NCBI GenBank assembly: GCA_910575505.1
Contig: CAJTFK010000002.1
Coordinates: forward strand, 225,354 to 289,353
Reading direction: 5' to 3'
From: Oscillospiraceae bacterium
Lineage (GTDB): Bacteria > Bacillota > Clostridia > Oscillospirales > Oscillospiraceae
DNA: 64,000 bases
Every line of letters begins with the position of its first letter. The stretch's first letter is position 1. A program made the translations under genes and the position numbers. This document shows, in pieces, positions 25,211-32,327 of the stretch. The notes below the pieces were generated by a model, which worked only from the letters and a program-made list of their open reading frames with translations, did no database searches and was not told where the DNA came from.

Positions 25211-26977
25211 CTACATAATCACAATCTCGCCCTCAAGCTGCCGGATGACACAGAAGCGGGACGCCTGGTGCAGGCGGAGGGTCTGGTCCCCAAAGGTGAT
25301 TTTCGTTCCGGGGTAGGCGACGTCACACTCCAGACGCCCGTCGTCCGCAACGTCCTCCCGGGCCTCCGCCTGCTCATCCAGGGTTTTCTTCGCCCGCTGA
25401 AGCTTCAGCCCCGCGGCGGCCAGCTTGATCTTTACCTTTCCGATGAGGCTGGACTTCGTGGGGCTGTCCGGCTGGCACTCCAGCTTTTCCAGCTCCATTT
25501 CCAGGGCGTTGACCTCCCGCCGGGCGGCCTCCTGCTCAAAAATAACGCAGGGTCTTCCGCCCAGGACGATGGAGGATTTGCATTCCGAGGGGGAGCCGAC
25601 GCTTTTGGCGGAAATCTTATGGGCCGCCCAGATCCGGCCTCCCATAATGGCGCCCCGTCCGGACCGGACCAGGACCTCCCCGCCGCAGTAGACGCCGCTG
25701 CCGACGATGCAGTCCGTCTGTATATTCTCCCGGGCGCAGACGGTGGCGTTTTCAATGAATTTGGCAAACACACTCTTTTGAGACTGGGCCGTGGTGATTC
25801 CGTCGCCCAGGATGCCCTTGACGACCACCAGATCCCCGCCGGCCTCCACGGTGCTTCCGGCCTCCACGACGCCGGCCACATTGATATTGCCCGAGGCCCG
25901 GACGGTGAAGCCGCTGAGCACGTCGCCCTGAATATTGATGTCCCCCAGGAAGTTGAGATTGCCTGTGGAAAAGTCCACGTCTCCCTTGATGTCCAGCACG
26001 GGCTTGACCTGGAAGCTGCGCCCGCTGAACTCCACGTGCCCCGCTATGGAGGCCAGCAGCTGGGTTCCGTCCTCGCTGATTTCCGTGTTCCGGCCCTTGG
26101 GAAGGGGGACGGACCGGCCGCTCTTGGCGGGAAGCTCCTGATTGTCCACAGTGCGTCCCGGCTCTCCCTCGGTGGGCTTAATCAGGTGGCAGATTTCCTG
26201 CCCCTGTTCCACATTGTAGATGAGGTTCAGAGAGGTGTAGTCCACCTGATTGTATTCGTTCACCTCCAGAATTCTCTCAATCACCCGGGGATAATTGTCC
26301 ACAATATTTCCGTTTTTTCCGTCAAAGGCCGGCTTTCCTTTGGCCAGGAGGTACAGATGGAAATAGCGGCTGTCATCGTGGGCCAGGCGGTCCAGCAGGC
26401 GGGTGTTCACGCCGTAGGAAATTCCCTGCTTCCCCAGGGTCTCGAGAAGCATCTCCCGGGACAGCTCCTTCCCCTTCCGTATGGGCGGGAAGATGATGAT
26501 CCAGGCATAGAGCTTGTCGGAGGACAGGAAGATATAGGGCAGGGCGTCCAGGTCGGGAAGGGCGGCAGGGGCGTCGGCGGACGCGGCTTCCTCTTCCTGC
26601 TTTCCGTTTTTCCGGTTTTTCCTGGGGCTGTGTTTGGCCTTTCCGCTGGCCTCCTTCACCCGGGAGGCGCAGACGGTTTTCAGGGCTGATTGAAGCCGCC
26701 GCACCTCCCGCCGCGCCATTTCCGGCGGAAGCTCCCCGTCCTCGTCCAGGCAGACGCGGGGGGCGGGCAGGTAGCCGGATTCCTGCCGCCTCTGGTTGTA
26801 AAGCGTGTTGATGGGATGGTCCGCGGACAGCTCCAGCAGAGCTTCGTTCTGCTCCGAAACGGGCTGGGCCTCCGGGGCGCTCTCCGGAATGGGCTCCGGG
26901 GCCGCCTGGCTCTCAGGCTCCTCCGGCTGGGGCTTGTGTCTGGATAGGAAGGAAGCGATTTTTTTCTTGATTGACAT
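25211..26977 (-). CDS. FapA-domain (DUF342) polymer-forming protein
   Basis: A 588-residue protein. It has a charged N-terminal region (1-140, low complexity, Glu/Pro then Lys-rich), then the DUF342 core with right-handed beta-helix repeats (GDVDFSTGNLNFLGDINIQG then DVLSGFTVRASGNINVAGVV, about 335-390), and a C-terminal coiled coil (EAARREVNALEMELEKLE). FapA-type proteins act in cell-surface, sporulation or flagellar contexts; the role here is unknown. It converges on the anti-sigma gene (12-base gap). Confidence 0.85.
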   Translation of the reverse strand: MSIKKKIASFLSRHKPQPEEPESQAAPEPIPESAPEAQPVSEQNEALLELSADHPINTLYNQRRQESGYLPAPRVCLDEDGELPPEMARREVRRLQSALKTVCASRVKEASGKAKHSPRKNRKNGKQEEEAASADAPAALPDLDALPYIFLSSDKLYAWIIIFPPIRKGKELSREMLLETLGKQGISYGVNTRLLDRLAHDDSRYFHLYLLAKGKPAFDGKNGNIVDNYPRVIERILEVNEYNQVDYTSLNLIYNVEQGQEICHLIKPTEGEPGRTVDNQELPAKSGRSVPLPKGRNTEISEDGTQLLASIAGHVEFSGRSFQVKPVLDIKGDVDFSTGNLNFLGDINIQGDVLSGFTVRASGNINVAGVVEAGSTVEAGGDLVVVKGILGDGITTAQSQKSVFAKFIENATVCARENIQTDCIVGSGVYCGGEVLVRSGRGAIMGGRIWAAHKISAKSVGSPSECKSSIVLGGRPCVIFEQEAARREVNALEMELEKLECQPDSPTKSSLIGKVKIKLAAAGLKLQRAKKTLDEQAEAREDVADDGRLECDVAYPGTKITFGDQTLRLHQASRFCVIRQLEGEIVIM

Positions 26978-27193
26978 GCCAACACCTCAACTTTCCTGGC
27001 AAAACGCTTGATGAAACGGGATGGAACGGTACTCCTTATATCATATTTCGAACCGGCGGAAGATGATTCCCCGGCTCGCGGCGGCCGCCCCGGAAAGACC
27101 GGAAAGAGTGTTCCGGCAGGACCGCCGCCCTTTGATGAATGGGAGGGAAAAATTGCGGGGGGCGTACAGCCGGAACCCGGACGCCTCCGGTTC

Positions 27194-27814
27194 TTACAGG
27201 GATTCGATCAGACGGGTCAGGGCCTCGCAGAAGCGCCCCACATGGAGGCCGTCCACGAAGCGGTGATTCAGCTCCATGGAAATATGGAGGCTGTACCGCC
27301 CCTGCTCCTCGGCGTACTTCCCCCAGGCGATGCGGGGAACGGAGTCGTCGGGGTCAAAGTCCCGTTCGTTGGTCAGGGCCGTCAGCTCCACCCAGGGCAG
27401 GCATGTGAAGAAAATCAGGTCCTGACTGTCCTCATGGTCCAGAAGTGCGGTCTGGGCCGCGCTCTTCGCCCTGGCGGCGGCGCAGAAGGACTGAATGGTT
27501 TCCTCCAGGGGCAGGGTGACAATGTGAAAGACCTCCGCGCCGGGATGCAGGTCCGTGAAGCTGGGCGCGCGGCGGTCCAGCAGCACCGGCCTGCCTCCGT
27601 CCAGCGCATAGCGGAAGCTTTCCACGGAATTGACGGCCTCGGCGGCAAGGTAGACCAGGGCATAGTAAAAAGAAATCTTCTGCTCCCTGGCGAACCGGAC
27701 CAGCCGGGTGACGTCCAGCCTGAAGGTGACGCTGTAAAACGGATTGGACATACCGGAAAAGAACTCGAACAGCTCCCGGCGGGGCCAGCTTTGAAGGTCT
27801 ACGAGCTGAGACAT
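27194..27814 (-). CDS. Chloramphenicol acetyltransferase-like O-acyltransferase
   Basis: A 206-residue protein of the CAT fold. Recognisable parts are NPFYSVTFRLDVTRL near the start, FYYALVYLAAEAVNSVESFR, and the active-site motif LNHRFVDGLHVGRF near residue 185. The classical HHxxxDG motif is altered to NHxxxDG, but its second His (the general base) and Asp are kept. The start at 27814 has an AGGGGGG ribosome site. Whether it acetylates chloramphenicol is not decidable from sequence. Confidence 0.85.
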   Translation of the reverse strand: MSQLVDLQSWPRRELFEFFSGMSNPFYSVTFRLDVTRLVRFAREQKISFYYALVYLAAEAVNSVESFRYALDGGRPVLLDRRAPSFTDLHPGAEVFHIVTLPLEETIQSFCAAARAKSAAQTALLDHEDSQDLIFFTCLPWVELTALTNERDFDPDDSVPRIAWGKYAEEQGRYSLHISMELNHRFVDGLHVGRFCEALTRLIESL

Positions 27815-27932
27815 AAAAAATCCCCCCTGTCTGGTATCGCCGGCAAGCGTGAGAGACGCTTTCCCGAGGAACCCGGCGCGTCCGAAGAAAAGCGCTGGCT
27901 TCCCCCGGACTCCGCCGCCGGTCTCCAATCAT

Positions 27933-27961
27933 ATGATACCAAACAAGAAGGATTATTTCAA
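27933..27961 (-). promoter_or_regulatory. Promoter of the CAT-like gene
   Basis: Minus-strand TTGAAA (27956-27961), 17 bases, TATCAT (27933-27938), about 120 bases upstream of the start. Confidence 0.65.
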
Positions 27962-27993
27962 GAAACGAAACGAAAAACCAGAGGAAATTTCCG

Positions 27994-29946
27994 TCACGAA
28001 TGGAGCTTTTCCACGCGCAGGCAGCGCATGGCGTTGAGAATGGCGATGAAGGCCACGCCCACGTCGGCAAAAACAGCCTCCCACATGGTGGCCACGCCGA
28101 AGGCGCCCAGCAGCAGCACCGCGCCCTTGACCCCCAGAGCGAACCAGATATTCTGCCTGACGATCCGCAGGGTTTTCCGGGAAATGCGCATGGCTGCGGC
28201 GATTTTGGCAGGGTTGTCGTCCATCAGCACGATATCCGCCGCCTCAATGGCCGCGTCGGAGCCCAGGGCCCCCATGGCGATTCCGATGTCCGCCCGGGTG
28301 AGCACCGGCGCGTCGTTGATGCCGTCCCCTACAAAGGCCAGAGCCGCGCCGGCGCTCTTCTGAGCCAGCAGTGCTTCCACCCGCTCCACCTTGTCCGCCG
28401 GCAGCAGCTGGGCGTGATACTCGTCAATCCCCAGCTCCCGGGCCACCGCCCTGGCGGCGGCCTCCGTGTCGCCGGTGAGCATGACGGTCTTTTTCACCCC
28501 CGCCGCCTTCAGGCCCTCCACCAGGGTTCTGGCCTCGGGCTTGGGCAGATCGGAGATGATGATGTGACCGGCATAAGCGCCTTCCGCCGTCACGTGGACA
28601 ATGGTGCCGGGAAGCTCGCAGGGCTCCCACCGGACCCCCTCCCGTTCCATCAGGCGGGTGTTGCCGGCGGAGACAGCTTTGCCGTCCACCCTGGCGGTGA
28701 CGCCGTGGCCCGCGATTTCCTCCACGTCCGTCACCCGGCTGGGGTCCAGGTCCTTCCCACAGGCCCTGCGGAGGGAGACGGAAATGGGGTGGCTGGACCA
28801 GCTTTCCGCCAGGGCGGCATATTCCAGCAGAGCGTCCTCGCTGAACCCCTCTGCCGGGTGCAGGGCGGTGACGGAAAAGCTGCCCCGGGTCAGGGTTCCG
28901 GTCTTGTCGAAAACTACGGTTTCCGTTTTGGACAGGGTTTCCAGATAGTTGCTGCCCTTCACCAGGATACCGCACTTGGATGCGCCGCCGATACCGCCGA
29001 AAAAGCTGAGGGGCACGGAGATCACCAGGGCGCAGGGACAGGAGATGACCAGGAAGATCAGGGCACGGTGGAGCCAGCCGGTCCACTGGGTGCCCGCCAG
29101 AAAGCCGGGCTGAGACCCGGCGGGAATCAGCGCCAGGGCGATGGTGGGCAGCAGAAACAGGGCTGTGGCGGCGATGACCACGCAGGGGGTATAGTACCGG
29201 GCGAAGCGGGTGATAAAATTCTCGCTGGCGGCCTTCTTCTCCCCGGCGTTCTCCACCAGGTCCAGGATTTTGGAGACGGTAGACTCCTCACAGGGCTTGG
29301 TCACCTTCACCCGTAAAAGGCCGGACTGGTTCACACAGCCGCTGATGACGGCGTCGCCAGGCCCCACGTCCCGGGGCGCGGACTCGCCGGTGAGGGCGGC
29401 GGTGTCCAGGGCGGAACTGCCCTCGATGACGGTGCCATCCAAAGGCACCCGCTCGCCGGGCTTCACCACCACGACGGACCCGACTTCCACGTCCTCCGGG
29501 TCCACCTCCTCCAGGGAACCGTCCTCCGTTTCCAGATTGGCGGTATCGGGCCGAATGTCCATCAGGGCGGCGATGGACTGCCGGGACTTGCCCACGGCGT
29601 AGTCCTGGAACAGCTCGCCGGTCTGGTAGAAGAGCATGACGAAGACCGCCTCGGCGTACTCCCCGGTGGCGAAGGCCCCCACGGTGGCCAGAGCCATGAG
29701 GAAGTTCTCGTCGAAGACCTGGCCGTTGAGGATGTTCCGGACGGCCTTCCAGAGGATGTCCCAGCCGATGACGGCGTAGGGAATGAGATACAGCGGCCAG
29801 AGGGACAGCCGGAGGTCCGCAGCGGTGAGCAGGGGGACCCGGACCGGCAGATAAATGGCGGGCAGCAGCTTTACAAGGACCAGCAGCGCCGCCGCCGCGA
29901 GGATTCGATACAGCATTTTCCGCTGTTTGCGGGTAAGGCTGTTCAT
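27994..29946 (-). CDS. P1B-type heavy-metal ATPase (CadA/ZntA-like)
   Basis: This ATP-driven metal exporter has 650 residues from the ATG at 29946, which has AAGGAGG upstream. Landmarks in order: actuator TGES (LDTAALTGESAPRD), the metal-binding CPC in VISCPCALVIS, the phosphorylated Asp in VFDKTGTLTRG, the HP motif in SWSSHPISVS, and the hinge VGDGINDAPVLTRADIG. The usual N-terminal HMA domain is absent; a stand-alone HMA protein is encoded at 30727-30945 in the same operon. CPC plus an ArsR/CadC repressor suggests Zn/Cd/Pb. Confidence 0.94.
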   Translation of the reverse strand: MNSLTRKQRKMLYRILAAAALLVLVKLLPAIYLPVRVPLLTAADLRLSLWPLYLIPYAVIGWDILWKAVRNILNGQVFDENFLMALATVGAFATGEYAEAVFVMLFYQTGELFQDYAVGKSRQSIAALMDIRPDTANLETEDGSLEEVDPEDVEVGSVVVVKPGERVPLDGTVIEGSSALDTAALTGESAPRDVGPGDAVISGCVNQSGLLRVKVTKPCEESTVSKILDLVENAGEKKAASENFITRFARYYTPCVVIAATALFLLPTIALALIPAGSQPGFLAGTQWTGWLHRALIFLVISCPCALVISVPLSFFGGIGGASKCGILVKGSNYLETLSKTETVVFDKTGTLTRGSFSVTALHPAEGFSEDALLEYAALAESWSSHPISVSLRRACGKDLDPSRVTDVEEIAGHGVTARVDGKAVSAGNTRLMEREGVRWEPCELPGTIVHVTAEGAYAGHIIISDLPKPEARTLVEGLKAAGVKKTVMLTGDTEAAARAVARELGIDEYHAQLLPADKVERVEALLAQKSAGAALAFVGDGINDAPVLTRADIGIAMGALGSDAAIEAADIVLMDDNPAKIAAAMRISRKTLRIVRQNIWFALGVKGAVLLLGAFGVATMWEAVFADVGVAFIAILNAMRCLRVEKLHS

Positions 29947-29980
29947 AAAAAACGCCTCCTTGAAAACGCGGGTTTTCCGC

Positions 29981-30009
29981 TTGATTTTCCCCTTGGGTTC
30001 TGTTATACT
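29981..30009 (+). promoter_or_regulatory. Divergent sigma-A promoter inside the ATPase leader
   Basis: TTGATT (29981-29986), 17 bases, TATACT (30004-30009) on the plus strand, pointing away from the ATPase start; drives the candidate RNA at 30016. Confidence 0.65.
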
Positions 30010-30015
30010 GGAGGC

Positions 30016-30094
30016 AACATGGAGGGTGGCCATGCCGCCCCTGCTGTGCCGGTAGGCTCCCTGTGCTTCGTTAGGGCGGGGAGCTTACTTTTTT
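30016..30094 (+). ncRNA. Candidate small RNA, about 80 nt
   Basis: It has a good promoter upstream, a first hairpin GGGTGGC-CAT-GCCGCCC (7 bp with one G-U; about 30024-30040) and a terminator hairpin GTAGGCTCCC (30052-30061) with GGGAGCTTAC (30079-30088; 10 bp with one G-U) followed by six T (30089-30094). No protein-coding reading is convincing. It lies between the ATPase and methyltransferase genes on the opposite strand. I could not match it to a known RNA family; it lacks the SRP, 6S and T-box core sequences I know. Confidence 0.5.
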
Positions 30095-30101
30095 GTTTTG
30101 T

Positions 30102-30725
30102 TCAAAATGCTTCAGCCGGCGGCCTGCGCAGAACCGCCAGCCCCACGGGCAGGGGGCCGGGGATGATTTCCAGCTCTGCCGGGGCCAGGTTCAGACCCTC
30201 CAAAAATGCCCGGTAGCTCTCCGGTGTGAAAGCGCGTTCGTAGTGAAAGCCCATTCCGTGGTAAATTTTGATGACCGCCCCGTAAGCGGCTCCGGCCTTG
30301 CCCTGGAGATACGTGGGCAGAAGCAGGATTCCGCCGGGGGCCGTGACCCGCCAGAGCTCCCGGACGGCCTGCACCGGCGCTTCCAGCAGGTGGAGCACGT
30401 TAGCGGCAATCACAGCGTCAAAAGAGCCGTCCGCCTCCGGCAGAGCCAGCAGGTCCCGCCGGGCAAAGACGATGTTGGTGAGACCCCGCCGGGCCGCCTT
30501 TTTCCGGGCCCGGTCCAGCATGGGCAGGGACAGGTCTGTGCACAGCACCTGCCCGGCCCGGCCGGATACCGCCAGGGAGAACAGGCCCGTTCCCGCGGCG
30601 CAGTCCAGCACCAGGGACCCAAGGGGGACCAGGGCCGCGACACGGGCCGCGGCGGCGGCGTTGACCCGCCGGTTGGTTCGCTGGGTCCAGTCGTAGGCCC
30701 TGGCCCAACGGTCCCAGAACGTCAT
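30102..30725 (-). CDS. Class I SAM-dependent methyltransferase in the metal operon
   Basis: A 207-residue UbiE/Coq5-type methyltransferase with motif I VLDCAAGTGLFSLAVSG (about 45-61), motif II VLCTDLSLPMLDRAR, and FDAVIAANVLHLLEAPVQ as motifs IV-V. The ATG at 30725 follows the HMA stop codon by one base, so the two are coupled. This position between an HMA protein and a metal ATPase suggests a role in metal or metalloid handling, but the substrate is unknown. Confidence 0.82.
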   Translation of the reverse strand: MTFWDRWARAYDWTQRTNRRVNAAAAARVAALVPLGSLVLDCAAGTGLFSLAVSGRAGQVLCTDLSLPMLDRARKKAARRGLTNIVFARRDLLALPEADGSFDAVIAANVLHLLEAPVQAVRELWRVTAPGGILLLPTYLQGKAGAAYGAVIKIYHGMGFHYERAFTPESYRAFLEGLNLAPAELEIIPGPLPVGLAVLRRPPAEAF

Positions 30726-30726
30726 G

Positions 30727-30945
30727 TCACAGGTTGATGACACAGTCCGGCTCCACCTTTTTGCACACGGCCACGATCTCCTTCATGATGTCGTCAAACC
30801 GGGCGTCGTCGGCGTCCACGGTCATCTTTTGGGCCATGAAGCTGACGGCGGCGTCGTGAACCCCGTCAATTTTCTTGATGGCCTCTTCCATTTTGGCGGC
30901 GCAGTTGGCGCAGTCCAGATCGGTGAGCTTGAAACGCTTTTTCAT
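30727..30945 (-). CDS. Stand-alone HMA-domain metal-binding protein
   Basis: A 72-residue heavy-metal-associated domain: KRFKLTDLDCANCAAKMEEA holds the CxxC metal-binding motif (DCANCA), followed by the ferredoxin-like fold AAVSFMAQKMTVDADD. It appears to be the N-terminal domain missing from the ATPase, detached as a separate chaperone. It is second in the operon after the repressor. Confidence 0.9.
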   Translation of the reverse strand: MKKRFKLTDLDCANCAAKMEEAIKKIDGVHDAAVSFMAQKMTVDADDARFDDIMKEIVAVCKKVEPDCVINL

Positions 30946-30990
30946 AATGAGTTCCTCCTGATATGTTGATATGTTTTTGCATAGGGGATG

Positions 30991-31353
30991 CTATTCTTTG
31001 ACGTGCTCCAGTCCCTGGTCAATGATGGTTTTCACATGGTCGTCGGCCAGGGAGTAAAACACCGTCTTTCCCTCCCGGCGGGCTTTCACCAGCCGGACGT
31101 TTTTCAGAGCCCGGAGCTGGTGGGAGATGGCGGATTGCGTCATGCCCAGCAGCTGGGCAATATCGCAGACGCACATCTCCGCCTCAAAGAGGACATACAG
31201 GATGCGGACCCGGGTGGAGTCCCCAAAGATGCGGAACAGCTCCGTCAGGTCATACAGGGTGTCCTCCCCCGGCAGCTCCCGCCGGACCTTCTCCACGACG
31301 TCCTCGTGGGCGTGGATGAAATCGCAGCAGTCCACGTTGTAGCGGTCTTCCAT
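30991..31353 (-). CDS. ArsR/SmtB-family metal-sensing repressor (CadC-like)
   Basis: A 120-residue winged-helix repressor. It has the CadC hallmark of an N-terminal Cys pair (NVDCCDFIHAHEDVV) plus the alpha-3 metal motif LFEAEMCVCDIAQLLGM (ExCVCD). The helix-turn-helix is MTQSAISHQLRALKNVRLVK. These cysteine positions fit a Cd/Pb/Zn sensor. It leads an operon with the HMA protein, methyltransferase and P1B ATPase, and a dyad operator lies in its promoter. Confidence 0.93.
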   Translation of the reverse strand: MEDRYNVDCCDFIHAHEDVVEKVRRELPGEDTLYDLTELFRIFGDSTRVRILYVLFEAEMCVCDIAQLLGMTQSAISHQLRALKNVRLVKARREGKTVFYSLADDHVKTIIDQGLEHVKE

Positions 31354-31377
31354 AACCTCGCCTCCCGTCCTGTTATC

Positions 31378-31407
31378 TGAACACTTGAACGACTGTTCAT
31401 ATGTTCA
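31378..31407. promoter_or_regulatory. ArsR/CadC operator (30-bp dyad)
   Basis: TGAACACTTGAAC and GTTCATATGTTCA are inverted halves around GACT: a double TGAAC...GTTCA dyad typical of CadC/ArsR sites. It lies over the expected transcription start of the metal operon. Confidence 0.75.
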
Positions 31408-31434
31408 TTATACTCAGACGGACCGGTTTGTCAA
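31407..31434 (-). promoter_or_regulatory. Sigma-A promoter of the metal operon
   Basis: Minus-strand TTGACA (31429-31434), 16 bases, TATAAT (31407-31412). Confidence 0.8.
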
Positions 31435-31559
31435 CCCCCTTTTTTCAAAATGCTCATGTGCCCGTGCGTTTCCGGAGCAGTCTGTCCCATTCTCCCGCAA
31501 AAAGGGCCAGGGGATAAAAAGGGTGGAAAAATGAATCATCTTATGATATAGTCAACGCA

Positions 31560-31682
31560 GTTGAAAAGAAGCAAAGCTCCTTTTCAACCGGCGGGCTTTT
31601 GGTCCGCCGGCGCACAAGGCGCGTATGCGTTAAGCGCTGCACAGCAGCCCTTCGTTGAAAAGAATCCATTGGATTCTTTTCA
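31560..31682. repeat. Cluster of three palindromic hairpins upstream of the thioesterase
   Basis: GTTGAAAAG...CTTTTCAAC (31560-31588, with inner AGC/GCT), CCGGCGG/CCGCCGG (31588-31610) and TGAAAAGAATCC/GGATTCTTTTCA (31656-31682). The repeated TGAAAAG half-sites and GCCGGCGG motifs suggest a repetitive element. No U-tract follows. Confidence 0.55.
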
Positions 31683-31726
31683 GCTGCGCCGGCGGCAGAC
31701 TGAAAAAACAGACAGTGGGAGGCAGT

Positions 31727-32155
31727 ATGAACGACCTGGAAAAATACCTGCGGGAACGGCGTATGCGGAAAAACGCCTTTACAGAGCATAACTTTTTTGA
31801 GCTGGAGTCGGTAGAGACCGACCGGGTGGTGTACCGTCTGGACATCCGGGAGGAGAGCCGGAATCCCTACGGCATGGTTCACGGCGGGGCACTGTACACC
31901 CTGGCGGACGACGCCGCCGGCACTGCCGCCCACACCGACGGACGCAGCTATGTGACCCAGAGCGGGACCCTCCATTTTCTGGACAACCGGGCCCACGGCG
32001 TCATCCGGGCCACCGGGACCGTCCGCCACCGGGGCGGGTCCACCGTGCTGGCGGTGGTGGACATCACCGGCGAGGACGGAACTCTGCTGGCCACAGGGGA
32101 ATTCTCCTATTTCTGCGTGGACCGGAAGCGGATGGAGGAACGGGCGGAAGAGTAG
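31727..32155 (+). CDS. PaaI-family hotdog thioesterase
   Basis: A 142-residue acyl-CoA thioesterase-like protein. The hotdog signature is RNPYGMVHGGALYTLADDAA (HGG loop plus the catalytic acidic residue region), then VTQSGTLHFLDNR and GSTVLAVVDITGEDG. Start ATG at 31727 was chosen because GTGGGAGG precedes it; the frame is open upstream through the hairpin cluster. Likely acts on aromatic or short acyl-CoAs; the substrate is not inferable. Confidence 0.85.
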   Translation: MNDLEKYLRERRMRKNAFTEHNFFELESVETDRVVYRLDIREESRNPYGMVHGGALYTLADDAAGTAAHTDGRSYVTQSGTLHFLDNRAHGVIRATGTVRHRGGSTVLAVVDITGEDGTLLATGEFSYFCVDRKRMEERAEE

Positions 32156-32276
32156 AGTTAAGAGTTGAGAGTGGAGAGTGGAGAGTTCGGATCAATCAGG
32201 AATGAGGAGTTAGGAATTAGGAATTTGATCGAAAACAGGGCAATTCCTCATTCCTCATGATTCCCGATTATTTCTG

Positions 32277-32309
32277 AAAAAGCCGGAGGCATGCTGCCTC
32301 CGGCTTTTT
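32277..32309. terminator. Bidirectional terminator between the thioesterase and histidine kinase genes
   Basis: AAAAAGCCGGAGGCA-TGC-TGCCTCCGGCTTTTT: a perfect 15-bp symmetric stem, serving both convergent genes. Confidence 0.85.
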
Positions 32310-32327
32310 GCCGTTCCGCCGTCCGGC

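Noticed and set aside
30016..30094. SRP RNA, 6S RNA or T-box as explanation for the small RNA
   Set aside because: None of their conserved core sequences is present (no GGAAGGAAGCAGC-type loop, no T-box GGGTGGTACCGCG).
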